Shown piece by piece: positions 7,616 through 14,466 of a stretch of DNA of 26,821 bases. The stretch covers positions 1 through 26,821 of the forward strand of contig VSNQ01000056.1 of NCBI GenBank assembly GCA_009774395.1, given 5' to 3'. Below the pieces are notes generated by a model, which had not been told where the DNA came from, ran no database searches, and saw nothing but the letters and a program-made list of their open reading frames with translations. The DNA comes from Lachnospiraceae bacterium (GTDB lineage Bacteria > Bacillota > Clostridia > Lachnospirales > Lachnospiraceae). How positions within the stretch are numbered: position 1 is the stretch's first letter; each line of letters begins with the position of its first letter. Made by a program: the position numbers and the translations under genes.

Positions 7616-7624
7616 AAAAATCAC

Positions 7625-8027
7625 CTAACCTTTTTTGTAAATTATTTCTATTTTTTGTCTTACAAGCATTTTATCAGCCTAGCGGTGCGAAGTCAAGGGT
7701 CAATAATTGAAAGAAATTTAATGATAAATATTATGATACATAGTACAACGCGGTTGTTCCGTATGTGCTTGTAGCGTGCGGAATTTAATTCTGCAAAACA
7801 GCCGCCGACTTCAAAGTCGGCAACAATCTGCAAAAGATATTTGGAGCAGATTATAACGGGAGATCGGCATACTGAAGAAATTGAGAACAATATGGTTGGG
7901 ATTTTAAATGGGTAAAATCAAAATTTGATAGTGGAATTATTAACGAAAAAGAGTATAATAAAATTAGATATATTTTTTCAGGGGCGGATAACAATATTAA
8001 TCACTACAATACAAGGAGGAACAAAAA
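7625..8027. other. Intergenic region with a perfect small palindrome and a possible gene remnant
   Basis: GCCGACTT (7804-7811) and AAGTCGGC (7814-7821) form a perfect 8-bp stem with a 2-base gap, too tight for an RNA loop, so more like a protein-binding palindrome. An open frame at 7775-7915 without a start codon ends with YLEQIITGDRHTEEIENNM plus a short tail and could be the C-terminal remnant of a lost gene; I do not recognise it. No other gene is visible. Confidence 0.35.
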
Positions 8028-8753
8028 ATGTTATTATGCAATATTCCAATTCAATATAAAGAAGGGGTCTTTGGATTCTACGAATTTGAAGATTATGCAA
8101 ACGATATGGAGGATAGTCAGATAATTGCATTAGACTATACGGATTATGGCGAAATTGTTGAATATACTGTACCAATTGTGTCAGAAGATGATGACGCTTC
8201 AAATGATCTAACTTTATATGGAATTCCCGAGGACGAGCTTGTGCAGACACTGCAGGCAGCATACAATAAAAACGGCCGTCTTGAGAAAATTACAGCACAT
8301 ATTAAAGACAAGGAAATGCTCCTCTATATTTATTATGAGAACAGAGAGGCGGCAAAGCAAGAAATTCAAAAATTTGCATTGGAAACAGCAGATGCCATGA
8401 TAGCGGAAATTGCAAAATGTAAAGAGGAAGTTTCACGGTTATTTGTGGAATATTTTGAGGACGGCGAGGCAATGGATTTTCATGCAGGGATTGGCACGAA
8501 AGCGGAGAAGACTGCAATAGAACAGAAATATCCAAATGATAAGGATGTCGGTGACGGCTTTGGAAATTATTCTTCTGACTATATTAACGGCAATAATAAG
8601 GGGTTGTATACCCGTGTAAAATGTGCCGATAACGAAAGTATGGACTTTTTCTATTACGCAGTTGAAATTATGGAAAAACATATTCAAGAAAAAGCACCAG
8701 AGTTTTTAAACCGAACAGAGGATTTTCGGTTTATTAGTTATCAGTATGATTAA
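8028..8753 (+). CDS. Hypothetical acidic protein, first gene of a pair with a GNAT
   Basis: This 241-residue protein has an excellent AAGGAGG site 8 bases before the ATG. It is acidic and soluble, with no signal peptide or transmembrane segment. Residues 1-55 are strand-rich with many Asp/Glu (FGFYEFEDYANDMEDSQ). Residues 100-150 look helical (ENREAAKQEIQKFALETADAMIAEIAKCKEEVSRLF), possibly a coiled coil. The C-terminal part has a Gly/Asn/Asp-rich stretch (KDVGDGFGNYSSDYINGNN) and aromatic strands. I do not recognise the family. It ends 13 bp before a GNAT acetyltransferase gene with its own ribosome binding site, so the two are very likely cotranscribed. Confidence 0.8.
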   Translation: MLLCNIPIQYKEGVFGFYEFEDYANDMEDSQIIALDYTDYGEIVEYTVPIVSEDDDASNDLTLYGIPEDELVQTLQAAYNKNGRLEKITAHIKDKEMLLYIYYENREAAKQEIQKFALETADAMIAEIAKCKEEVSRLFVEYFEDGEAMDFHAGIGTKAEKTAIEQKYPNDKDVGDGFGNYSSDYINGNNKGLYTRVKCADNESMDFFYYAVEIMEKHIQEKAPEFLNRTEDFRFISYQYD

Positions 8754-8766
8754 GGGAGAAGAAAAA

Positions 8767-9246
8767 ATGAACTACATAGCCAGAAAAGCACAAGAAAAAG
8801 ATATTCCGGTGATTCATAAATTATTGGTACAGGTGTGTAAGGTGCATCATAACGGGCGTCCTGATTTATTTAAGGAGGAAGGGAGCCGGAAGTATACGGA
8901 TGAACAGTTAAAAGAAATGATTGCAGATGAAAGCAGACCAATCTTTGTTGCTGTGGATGCGAAGAACGAAGTTGCTGGATATGCGTTCTGTATTTTTCAG
9001 CAGCATATTAATGACAATATTTTAACAGATATCAAGACACTGTATATCGACGATTTATGTGTGGACGAGCAGATCCGTGGGCAGCATATCGGCATGATGC
9101 TGTATCAGGAAGTCTTAAGATTTGCACGTGCAAATGGCTGCTACAATGTAACCTTAAATGTATGGAGCTGCAATGAAACAGCAATGCGGTTCTATGAGAA
9201 GTGTGGATTAAAGCCGCAGAAGGTTGGCATGGAAACAATATTGTAA
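8767..9246 (+). CDS. GNAT family N-acetyltransferase
   Basis: The 159-residue protein starts MNYIARKAQEKDIPVIHKLL, the usual first strand and helix of GNAT enzymes. Motif A is LYIDDLCVDEQIRGQHIGMML, with RGQHIG binding acetyl-CoA pyrophosphate, and motif B is VTLNVWSCNETAMRFYEKCG. It transfers an acetyl group from acetyl-CoA to an unidentified amine. ATG at 8767 is preferred over the in-frame ATG at 8746 because GGGAGAAG precedes it and because the earlier start overlaps the upstream gene. It is second in a two-gene operon with the unknown protein at 8028, which may be its substrate or partner (inference). Confidence 0.88.
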   Translation: MNYIARKAQEKDIPVIHKLLVQVCKVHHNGRPDLFKEEGSRKYTDEQLKEMIADESRPIFVAVDAKNEVAGYAFCIFQQHINDNILTDIKTLYIDDLCVDEQIRGQHIGMMLYQEVLRFARANGCYNVTLNVWSCNETAMRFYEKCGLKPQKVGMETIL

Positions 9247-9256
9247 GGGGGGGGGG
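9247..9256 (+). repeat. Ten-base G homopolymer
   Basis: A run of ten G residues directly follows the TAA of the GNAT gene. Such tracts are prone to slippage during replication and sequencing. It lies between genes, so it would not switch a reading frame here. Confidence 0.9.
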
Positions 9257-9313
9257 AGGTGTGCAGAAAGAATTGGCAGCTATAGTATTTCATAGGTATT
9301 TGGTTGTCATATT

Positions 9314-9637
9314 TTGGCTGTGCGCTTCCTTCCCTTTGCTGCAATGTATCAGGATTTTTTGATTATGCGAGATTTAGGCGCAAATTCTGTGCGGACATCG
9401 CACTATCCTAATGATGAGATTTTCTTGGATTTATGTGATGAAACGGGAATGCTTGTATGGGAGGAAAATCATGCAAGGGGGCTGTCTGAGGAAGCAATGC
9501 GCAACAACTTTCCCTAATACGCAGTCTGGACAGCAGCCGCCCGCGCACAATGAATAATAAAGGCATTGTAGACGAGTACCGCAGACCAAAGTTGGCGTTA
9601 TGAAACAGTGAAAAAGATATTTCGTGAAGCAAAATAA
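9314..9637 (+). pseudogene. Glycoside hydrolase family 2 remnant
   Basis: The segment IMRDLGANSVRTSHYPND followed by FLDLCDETGMLVWEENHARG is the conserved core of GH2 beta-galactosidase/beta-glucuronidase enzymes, just before the acid/base region. The frame stops at 9517. Further on, an out-of-frame stretch from 9550 reads NNKGIVDEYRRPKLA, then, after a one-base shift near 9600, YETVKKIFREAK with a stop at 9635-9637; this matches the typical GH2 C-terminus of the catalytic domain. So the gene has lost its N-terminal part, most of the catalytic barrel and its frame. It lies between the G10 tract and a 13-bp tandem repeat. Confidence 0.75.
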
Positions 9638-9647
9638 GAAATAGAAA

Positions 9648-9690
9648 TGCAAAGTTTGCATGCAAAGTCTGCATGCAAAGTCTGCATGCA
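9648..9690 (+). repeat. 13-bp tandem repeat of a palindromic unit
   Basis: Three direct copies of TGCAAAGTCTGCA (the first with a T for C) at 9648-9660, 9661-9673 and 9674-9686, plus a trailing TGCA. Each unit begins and ends with TGCA, so unit junctions are TGCATGCA palindromes. Its position directly after the GH2 remnant suggests slippage in neutral DNA, but clustered protein binding sites are possible. Confidence 0.85.
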
Positions 9691-9752
9691 ATTCTATGGT
9701 TTACAAAGCAGGAAGATTGTGTTATACTAAGCGTCAATAAAACTGACGCTAA

Positions 9753-9907
9753 GGAACTGTTCAGAAATTACTTGTGACAAGTACGCCGTATAAACGTTCA
9801 GCTGCAAAGAAGAAAATCGCAGGCATAGCGGGCTATGTCAAGATTTTCTGATGACGCAGATGGACATTTAGACAAGTAATTGTCATGAGTAATTTCTGAA
9901 CAGTTCC
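9753..9907. mobile_element. Family A element, inverted copy with altered, matching arms
   Basis: The 155-bp copy starts GGAACTGTTCAGAAATTAC and ends GTAATTTCTGAACAGTTCC, exact complements of each other, although both differ from the arms of other copies. TAA flanks both sides (9750-9752 and 9908-9910). The left context ACTGACGC and right context GTATAACAATATGC match the copy at 7127. It lies upstream of metG. Confidence 0.85.
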
Positions 9908-9927
9908 TAAGTATAACAATATGCACA

Positions 9928-9969
9928 CAGCCGCACAAAGGAAAATTGCCGCTTTGTGGTGTGCGGTTG
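9928..9969. repeat. Family C REP-like hairpin, copy 3
   Basis: CAGCCGCAC (9928-9936) pairs with GTGCGGTTG (9961-9969) with one G-T pair. Its 42-bp length equals the copy at 5040. It is 18 bp after the family A copy and about 90 bp before metG. Another small inverted repeat, CAGAACG/CGTTCTG, follows in the metG upstream region. Confidence 0.75.
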
Positions 9970-10058
9970 GCGCAACAGAACGGCAAATTTTTTTGACGTT
10001 CTGTATAAATAGTTAATAAGGATTCTTTATAAAAATAACGGAAAGGCGATGGCATTTT

Positions 10059-12032
10059 ATGCAAAATAAAGGGAAATATTATATTACAACGGCAATTGCA
10101 TATACATCCGGCAAGCCGCATATTGGGAATAATTATGAGGTGGTGCTAGCGGACAGCATTGCGCGTTTTAAAAGGAAAGACGGTTATGACGTTTATTTCC
10201 AGACAGGTACAGACGAGCACGGGCAGAAAATTGAGTTAAAGGCGGCGGAAAAAGGTGTTACGCCAAAGGAATTTGTAGACGAAGTGGCAGGGACTATTCA
10301 AAAGCTTTGCGATCAGCTTAATATTTCGTATGACAAATTTATCCGCACCACTGACAAAGATCATGAGAAGCAGGTACAGAAAATTTTTAAGCGTCTATAC
10401 AATCAGGGGGATATCTATAAAGGCTCTTATGAAGGGCTGTATTGTACACCGTGTGAGTCCTTTTGGACAGAATCACAGTTAAAAGATGGTAAATGCCCTG
10501 ACTGCGGGCGAGAGGTAAAGCCAGCAAAGGAAGAAGCATATTTCTTTAAAATGAGTAAATACGCAGACAGGCTGATTGCGCATATTAACCAGCATCCGGA
10601 ATTTATCCAGCCCGTATCGCGCAAAAATGAAATGATGAACAATTTTCTAATCCCAGGCTTGCAGGATTTGTGCGTTTCGCGTACATCTTTTCAGTGGGGG
10701 ATTCCTGTTGATTTCGATAATAAGCATGTAATCTATGTGTGGTTGGATGCGTTGTCAAATTATATTACAGGAATTGGTTACGATGCGGATGGAGAGAGTA
10801 CAGAGCAGTTTCATAAGCTTTGGCCTGCGGATTTGCATTTGATTGGGAAAGATATTATTCGGTTCCATACAATTTATTGGCCCATTTTCTTAATGGCACT
10901 TGGAGAGGAATTGCCGCACCAGATTTTTGGGCATCCATGGCTTTTGCAGAATAATGATAAAATGGGTAAATCTAAAGGAAATATTTTGTATGCAGACGAT
11001 CTGGCGGAGTTGTTCGGCGTTGATGCGGTGCGTTATTTTGTATTGCATGAAATGCCGTTTGAAAATGATGGGTCAATTACAGGAGATTTAATGGTGGAAC
11101 GGCTGAACTCTGACTTGGCAAATACACTGGGCAATTTGGTAAACCGTACCATTTCCATGAGCAATAAGTATTTTGGCGGCATAGTAGAAAATAAAGGCGC
11201 AGCAGAAGCGGTTGACGAGGATTTAATAGCAGTTGCAGTCGGCGTATATGATAAAGTAGAAGCGAAAATGGCAGATTTGCGGGTGGCAGATGCATTGTCG
11301 GAAATCTTTGCCTTGTTTAAACGCTGCAATAAATATATTGATGAAACAGAGCCATGGGTGCTTGCAAAGGATGAGGCGAAAAAAGACAGGCTTGCAACAG
11401 TTCTCTATAATTTAACAGAGGGCATTGCGATCGGTGCAGGATTATTAGAGCCGTTTATGCCGGAAACAGCACAGAAAATTGCCAAGCAGCTCCATTGTAC
11501 AGTGCGGGATTTTGAGTCTACAAAGTCATTTGGAGTATACCCGTCAGGAAATCAGGTAACAGACAAACCAGAAATTTTATTTGCACGCCTCGATCCCAAG
11601 GAAATTGAGGAAAAAGTGGAAGCATTAATGCAAAAACAGGCTTCTCAAGCAGCCGCAGCACCGGATGAGCAAAAAGACGAAGCCGTGATGGATATAGAAC
11701 CAAAGGCAGAAATTGAATATGGCGACTTTGAGAAAATGCAGTTCCAAGTTGGCGAAATTCTTTCCTGTGAGGCAGTTCCCAAGTCCAAAAAACTGCTTTG
11801 CAGCCAAGTAAAAGTGGGATCGCAGGTAAAGCAGATTGTATCGGGGATTAAGGCATACTATACACCAGAGGAAATGGTCGGCAAAAAAGTAATGGTGCTG
11901 GTGAACCTAAAACCTGCAAAACTTGCTGGTGTGCTTTCCGAGGGGATGCTGTTGTGTGCAGAGGATGCAGACGGCAATCTTGCGTTAATGACACCGGAGA
12001 AAGCAATGCCCGCAGGCGCTGAGATTTGTTAG
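10059..12032 (+). CDS. metG: Methionine--tRNA ligase
   Basis: The 657-residue protein charges tRNA-Met. It has the class I signature HIG at residues 21-23 in YTSGKPHIGN, the KMSKS variant KMGKS at 301-305, and a Cys4 zinc knuckle (Cys129, Cys132, Cys146, Cys149). After the anticodon-binding helical domain there is an Ala/Gln/Glu-rich linker (about 535-555) and a C-terminal tRNA-binding OB-fold domain (from about 558: FEKMQFQVGEILSCEAVP). This is the long MetG form with the fused dimerising domain. The gene is monocistronic, preceded by family A and C repeats. Its TAG stop (12030-12032) is formed by the TA of a TTA target duplication and the first G of a short family A element, so the insertion landed exactly at the stop codon. 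Confidence 0.97.
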   Translation: MQNKGKYYITTAIAYTSGKPHIGNNYEVVLADSIARFKRKDGYDVYFQTGTDEHGQKIELKAAEKGVTPKEFVDEVAGTIQKLCDQLNISYDKFIRTTDKDHEKQVQKIFKRLYNQGDIYKGSYEGLYCTPCESFWTESQLKDGKCPDCGREVKPAKEEAYFFKMSKYADRLIAHINQHPEFIQPVSRKNEMMNNFLIPGLQDLCVSRTSFQWGIPVDFDNKHVIYVWLDALSNYITGIGYDADGESTEQFHKLWPADLHLIGKDIIRFHTIYWPIFLMALGEELPHQIFGHPWLLQNNDKMGKSKGNILYADDLAELFGVDAVRYFVLHEMPFENDGSITGDLMVERLNSDLANTLGNLVNRTISMSNKYFGGIVENKGAAEAVDEDLIAVAVGVYDKVEAKMADLRVADALSEIFALFKRCNKYIDETEPWVLAKDEAKKDRLATVLYNLTEGIAIGAGLLEPFMPETAQKIAKQLHCTVRDFESTKSFGVYPSGNQVTDKPEILFARLDPKEIEEKVEALMQKQASQAAAAPDEQKDEAVMDIEPKAEIEYGDFEKMQFQVGEILSCEAVPKSKKLLCSQVKVGSQVKQIVSGIKAYYTPEEMVGKKVMVLVNLKPAKLAGVLSEGMLLCAEDADGNLALMTPEKAMPAGAEIC

Positions 12033-12091
12033 GAATTGTTAATTTATTATGCATGACAGTTCTTTGTCACAAGTAATTTTTGAACAGTTCC
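12032..12091. mobile_element. Family A element, internally deleted copy at the metG stop
   Basis: The 60-bp copy starts GGAATTG and ends GAACAGTTCC, flanked by TTA on both sides (12029-12031 and 12092-12094). Its inner part retains TGACAGTTCTTTGTCACAAG. The first base is the G of the metG TAG codon. It could act as the hairpin at the metG mRNA end. Confidence 0.75.
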
Positions 12092-12117
12092 TTAGTGTTG
12101 GATAGAAATAGGTTATA

Positions 12118-12216
12118 TACTACATAACGCCAGAATTTACCGTACTGCATTGGTTAAACGTATATGGCTGGCGTTATGTAGTCAGGTTACTTGGAAATTT
12201 TAACTGTTAAGCAGTA
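12118..12216. mobile_element. Family N element (99 bp), copy 1
   Basis: The left end is TACTACATAAC and the right end GTTAAGCAGTA, imperfect inverted termini, with an internal CGCCAG/CTGGCG palindrome. TA lies on both sides (12116-12117 and 12217-12218). A second, inverted 99-bp copy is nested in a family A element at 14094-14192. No coding capacity. It lies between metG and the HAD gene and ends 26 bp before the HAD start. Confidence 0.8.
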
Positions 12217-12242
12217 TAATTTACGGGAATGGAGAACTTATA

Positions 12243-12920
12243 ATGGAAAGGACGCAAATAGCAGGAGCGCAGACACAGAATCCGCAAATAGAAGCAGTAT
12301 TGTTTGACTTGGATGGAACAATGTGGGATGCAGTGGAAGGAATCCGTAAATCTTGGAATCAAGTAGTGGAAAATCATCCAGAGTGCCGTGAGGGTTTGAT
12401 TTCCGCAGAGGAGTTAAGCGGCTGTCTGGGATTGCCTATGACAGAGATTGCCGAGCGCCTGTTTCCGCAGACAACGGTAAAGCAGCAGAAGATTTTAATG
12501 GATGAGTGCTGCGCCGTTGAAAACGAATATCTGCGCAAACATGGCGGAATTTTGTATCCCAAGCTGGAAGAAACGCTTCTCCAATTAAAAAAGAAGTATA
12601 AACTTTTTGTAGTTAGCAACTGCCAGAGAGGATATATTGAAAGCTTTATTGCGGCGCATAATTTGGAAGCGTGTTTCGACGATATTGAATGTTGGGGAAA
12701 CAATGAACTACCCAAAGGTGAGAATAATAAGCTGATTATGAAGCGCAATCATGTGACAAATGCCGTATATGTAGGCGACACCGCCGGTGATGAGGAGTCG
12801 GCACGTGTGGCGGGGATTCCGTTTATTTATGCAGCATACGGCTTCGGTAAAGCGCTTTCGCCGGATTATACGATAAACGCATTTACGGAGTTACCAGAAT
12901 TATTGGAGAGATTGGTGTGA
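12243..12920 (+). CDS. HAD-superfamily hydrolase (phosphoglycolate phosphatase-like)
   Basis: The 225-residue protein has HAD motif I at FDLDGTMWD (nucleophile Asp22, acid/base Asp24), motif II Ser in LFVVSNCQRGY, a motif III Lys in the NELPKGENNKLIMKR region, and motif IV YVGDTAGDEESAR. Between motifs I and II lies an alpha-helical C1-type cap. These are features of Gph/YqaB-like phosphatases acting on small phosphorylated metabolites; the substrate cannot be read from sequence. The first 15 residues (ERTQIAGAQTQNPQI) precede the conserved core and may be an unstructured extension. ATG at 12243 has GGAG about 8 bases upstream. Monocistronic as far as visible. Confidence 0.88.
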   Translation: MERTQIAGAQTQNPQIEAVLFDLDGTMWDAVEGIRKSWNQVVENHPECREGLISAEELSGCLGLPMTEIAERLFPQTTVKQQKILMDECCAVENEYLRKHGGILYPKLEETLLQLKKKYKLFVVSNCQRGYIESFIAAHNLEACFDDIECWGNNELPKGENNKLIMKRNHVTNAVYVGDTAGDEESARVAGIPFIYAAYGFGKALSPDYTINAFTELPELLERLV

Positions 12921-13077
12921 AATCAAAGATTCTCCCATTCTGATTTTTACTCCTGTTAAGGCAGACAGATGGGAGTTGGTGCGAAATTAGATAGCGATTG
13001 TACGCATCTTGATTTGCGTGATTTTTATAGCGTATAAATGGAATCCGGCGGGAAATAATGAATTTGGATTGATTATT

Positions 13078-13178
13078 ATACTGACGATCGTTAAGATTTT
13101 CCAATTTCTGTACAACCCATATTGCATAAGCGGGAATACGTGCTGTGCAGAAAGGAAAATCTAATCGTTTGTGAGTAT
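13078..13178. repeat. Family B palindromic element, copy 1 (upstream of Uma2)
   Basis: The 101-bp element has ends ATACTGACGATCG and a GTGAGTAT right end, and inner arms CAATTTCTGTACA...TGTGCAGAAAGG that fold into a long hairpin. It closely matches 13768-13869 in the same orientation and 14221-14305. It ends 24 bp before the Uma2 start codon. Confidence 0.78.
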
Positions 13179-13202
13179 GGTTAGATGAAAGGAAGTATGA
13201 TT

Positions 13203-13760
13203 ATGGCAGCATTGCAGCCCCAGCCGCAAATTACCACTTATGAGCAATATGAGGCTTTTTCTAAGGAGCGTAGGATTGAAGTGTTTGACGGTCAAATATT
13301 TGATATGGCAAGTCCTTCACAGGAACATCAGACAATCCTTACAGAACTGCTTGTTGCCATTCGCAATTATCTTCGGAAAAAAGGCAGCGGCTGTCGTGTA
13401 TTTCCGGCTCCGTTTGATGTAAAACTTTTTAACAATCCCCTAACGGTCGTTCAACCAGACTTAATGATTATATGCGACAAAGATAAGCTGGATGGAAAAC
13501 GTTGCAACGGTGCGCCTGATTTTATTATTGAGATTGTATCTGCGAGCAACCCGTCAGACGATTATATCCGCAAGCTATATTATTATAAAAACGCGGGCGT
13601 TCGTGAATATTGGATTGTGGATCCGCGTCGTAAGCTGGTGACAGTAAACTATTTTGAAGAAAATATGTTGAATATCCAGTATTCTTTTGAAGCTACAATT
13701 AAAGTTCATATCTATGAGGATTTGTTTATTAACTTTTTGGAAATTGCAGATCAGCTATAA
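13203..13760 (+). CDS. Uma2 family endonuclease-like protein (DUF820)
   Basis: The 185-residue protein matches the Uma2/DUF820 restriction-endonuclease-like fold: ITTYEQYEAFSKE and RIEVFDGQIFDMASPS at the N-terminus, then the PD-(D/E)XK core QPDLMIICDKDKL (Asp86) and GAPDFIIEIVSASNPSDD (Glu110), and YYKNAGVREYWIVDP. Predicted nuclease fold; the biological role of Uma2 proteins is unresolved, and they are often multiplied in genomes. ATG at 13203 was chosen because AAGGAAG lies 7 bases upstream; in-frame ATGs at 13185 and 13197 have poorer sites. The gene is bracketed by direct copies of family B 24 bp before the start and 7 bp after the stop, and a terminator follows at 13885. Confidence 0.88.
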   Translation: MAALQPQPQITTYEQYEAFSKERRIEVFDGQIFDMASPSQEHQTILTELLVAIRNYLRKKGSGCRVFPAPFDVKLFNNPLTVVQPDLMIICDKDKLDGKRCNGAPDFIIEIVSASNPSDDYIRKLYYYKNAGVREYWIVDPRRKLVTVNYFEENMLNIQYSFEATIKVHIYEDLFINFLEIADQL

Positions 13761-13767
13761 GTATTAT

Positions 13768-13869
13768 ATACTAACGACCGTTAAAATTTTTTAATTTCTG
13801 CACAGCCCATATTGCATAAGCGGGCAATACGTGCTGTACAGAAAGGAAAATTGAATCGTTCGTGAGTAT
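13768..13869. repeat. Family B palindromic element, copy 2 (downstream of Uma2)
   Basis: The 102-bp copy begins ATACTAACGACCG and ends CGTGAGTAT. Its inner arms TTTCTGCACAGCCC and GTGCTGTACAGAAA form a hairpin. It starts 7 bp after the Uma2 stop codon and is in direct orientation to copy 1. Confidence 0.8.
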
Positions 13870-13884
13870 AACAATTTTTATAAA

Positions 13885-13921
13885 AAGAAAGGCATATGTT
13901 TCGTGGCATGTGCTTTTTTTG
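13885..13921 (+). terminator. Rho-independent terminator downstream of Uma2
   Basis: GCATATG (13892-13898) pairs with CATGTGC (13907-13913) with one G-U pair around an 8-base loop. The stem is preceded by A-rich DNA and followed by seven T residues (13914-13920). This is the clearest terminator in the window and should end the Uma2 transcript. Confidence 0.75.
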
Positions 13922-13965
13922 TGTATGGGCATATAAAGGAAATTTGTTATGCTCACGAACGCTAA

Positions 13966-14217
13966 GGAACTGTCAATAAATAACGCATCAATTTGACTTG
14001 TATAAATGTCCATCTGCGGAATCAGATAATCTTGACGTAGCCCCGCCTGCGATTATCTTCTTTGCAGCTGAACATTTATACGGCGTCAAATTATACTGTT
14101 TAACAGTTAAAATTTCCGAGTAACCTGACTACATAACGCCAGCCATATACGTTTAACCAATGCAGAACGGTAAATTCTGGGGTTATGTAGTATAACAAGT
14201 TATCTTTTGACAATTCC
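13966..14217. mobile_element. Family A element interrupted by a family N insertion
   Basis: The left end is GGAACTGTC after TAA (13963-13965) and the right end GACAATTCC before TAG (14218-14220). Removing the 99-bp insertion and one duplicated TA restores a 151-bp element with the usual CAAATTAACAAGTTA right arm. The core lacks a few bases of the central GTAGCCCGCTACGC stem seen in other copies. Confidence 0.83.
14094..14192. mobile_element. Family N element (99 bp), copy 2, nested
   Basis: The copy begins TACTGTTTAAC and ends GTTATGTAGTA, and is the reverse orientation of the copy at 12118 at identical length. It splits the family A arm CAAATTAACAAG after the TA, and TA is present on both sides (14092-14093 and 14193-14194). 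This pins the element ends and the 2-bp duplication. Confidence 0.85.
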
Positions 14218-14220
14218 TAG

Positions 14221-14305
14221 GATCTTCCAATTTCTGCACAGTCCATATTGCATAAGTGGATAATATGGGCTGCGCAGAAAGGAAAATCGAATCGATCGTG
14301 AGTAT
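14221..14305. repeat. Family B element, copy 3, left end missing
   Basis: It matches copies 1 and 2 from the TTCCAATTTCTGCACAG segment to the CGTGAGTAT end, in the same orientation, but the left terminal repeat is lost where it abuts the family A right end at 14217-14220. It is 49 bp upstream of the sdpR operator. Confidence 0.72.
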
Positions 14306-14353
14306 AGCAAGCTGCTGCCTGTCTATTTTACTGTTTGAACAGTTACTTGCTAT

Positions 14354-14439
14354 CAACAAGTATTTAGATAAAAATCTAAATACTTGTTGACTTTATTTGT
14401 AAGATAAGGTACACTGTATTTAGATAATTATCTAAATAC
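14354..14439 (+). promoter_or_regulatory. sdpRI promoter with two palindromic operators
   Basis: Operator 1 (14354-14389) has 16-bp perfect arms around AAAA, with the core TATTTAGAT/ATCTAAATA. Operator 2 (14416-14439) is a perfect 24-bp palindrome with the same GTATTTAGATAA half-site. Between them lies a promoter: -35 TTGACT (14387-14392), 17-bp spacer, -10 TACACT (14410-14415). Operator 1 overlaps the -35 box and operator 2 covers the expected transcription start. Binding by the ArsR-type regulator encoded just downstream is a strong inference. Confidence 0.85.
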
Positions 14440-14466
14440 TGAAACAATGGACAGGAGTTGATGTGG

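Noticed and set aside
9247..9256. Phase-variable G tract
   Set aside because: It lies after the GNAT stop codon and before a pseudogene, so length changes would not switch any intact frame.
9408..9737. Minus-strand Cys-rich ORFs (repeated HADFACRLCMQT peptides)
   Set aside because: They translate the 13-bp tandem repeat and the antisense of the GH2 remnant; no start signal and no family resemblance.
5040..9969. CRISPR-like repeats from the family C hairpins
   Set aside because: The three copies are kilobases apart, not regularly spaced, and no cas gene is present.
9970..10058. T-box riboswitch upstream of metG
   Set aside because: No T-box consensus and only about 90 bases between the repeat and the start codon, too short for a T-box leader; a small CAGAACG/CGTTCTG inverted repeat is all that is seen.
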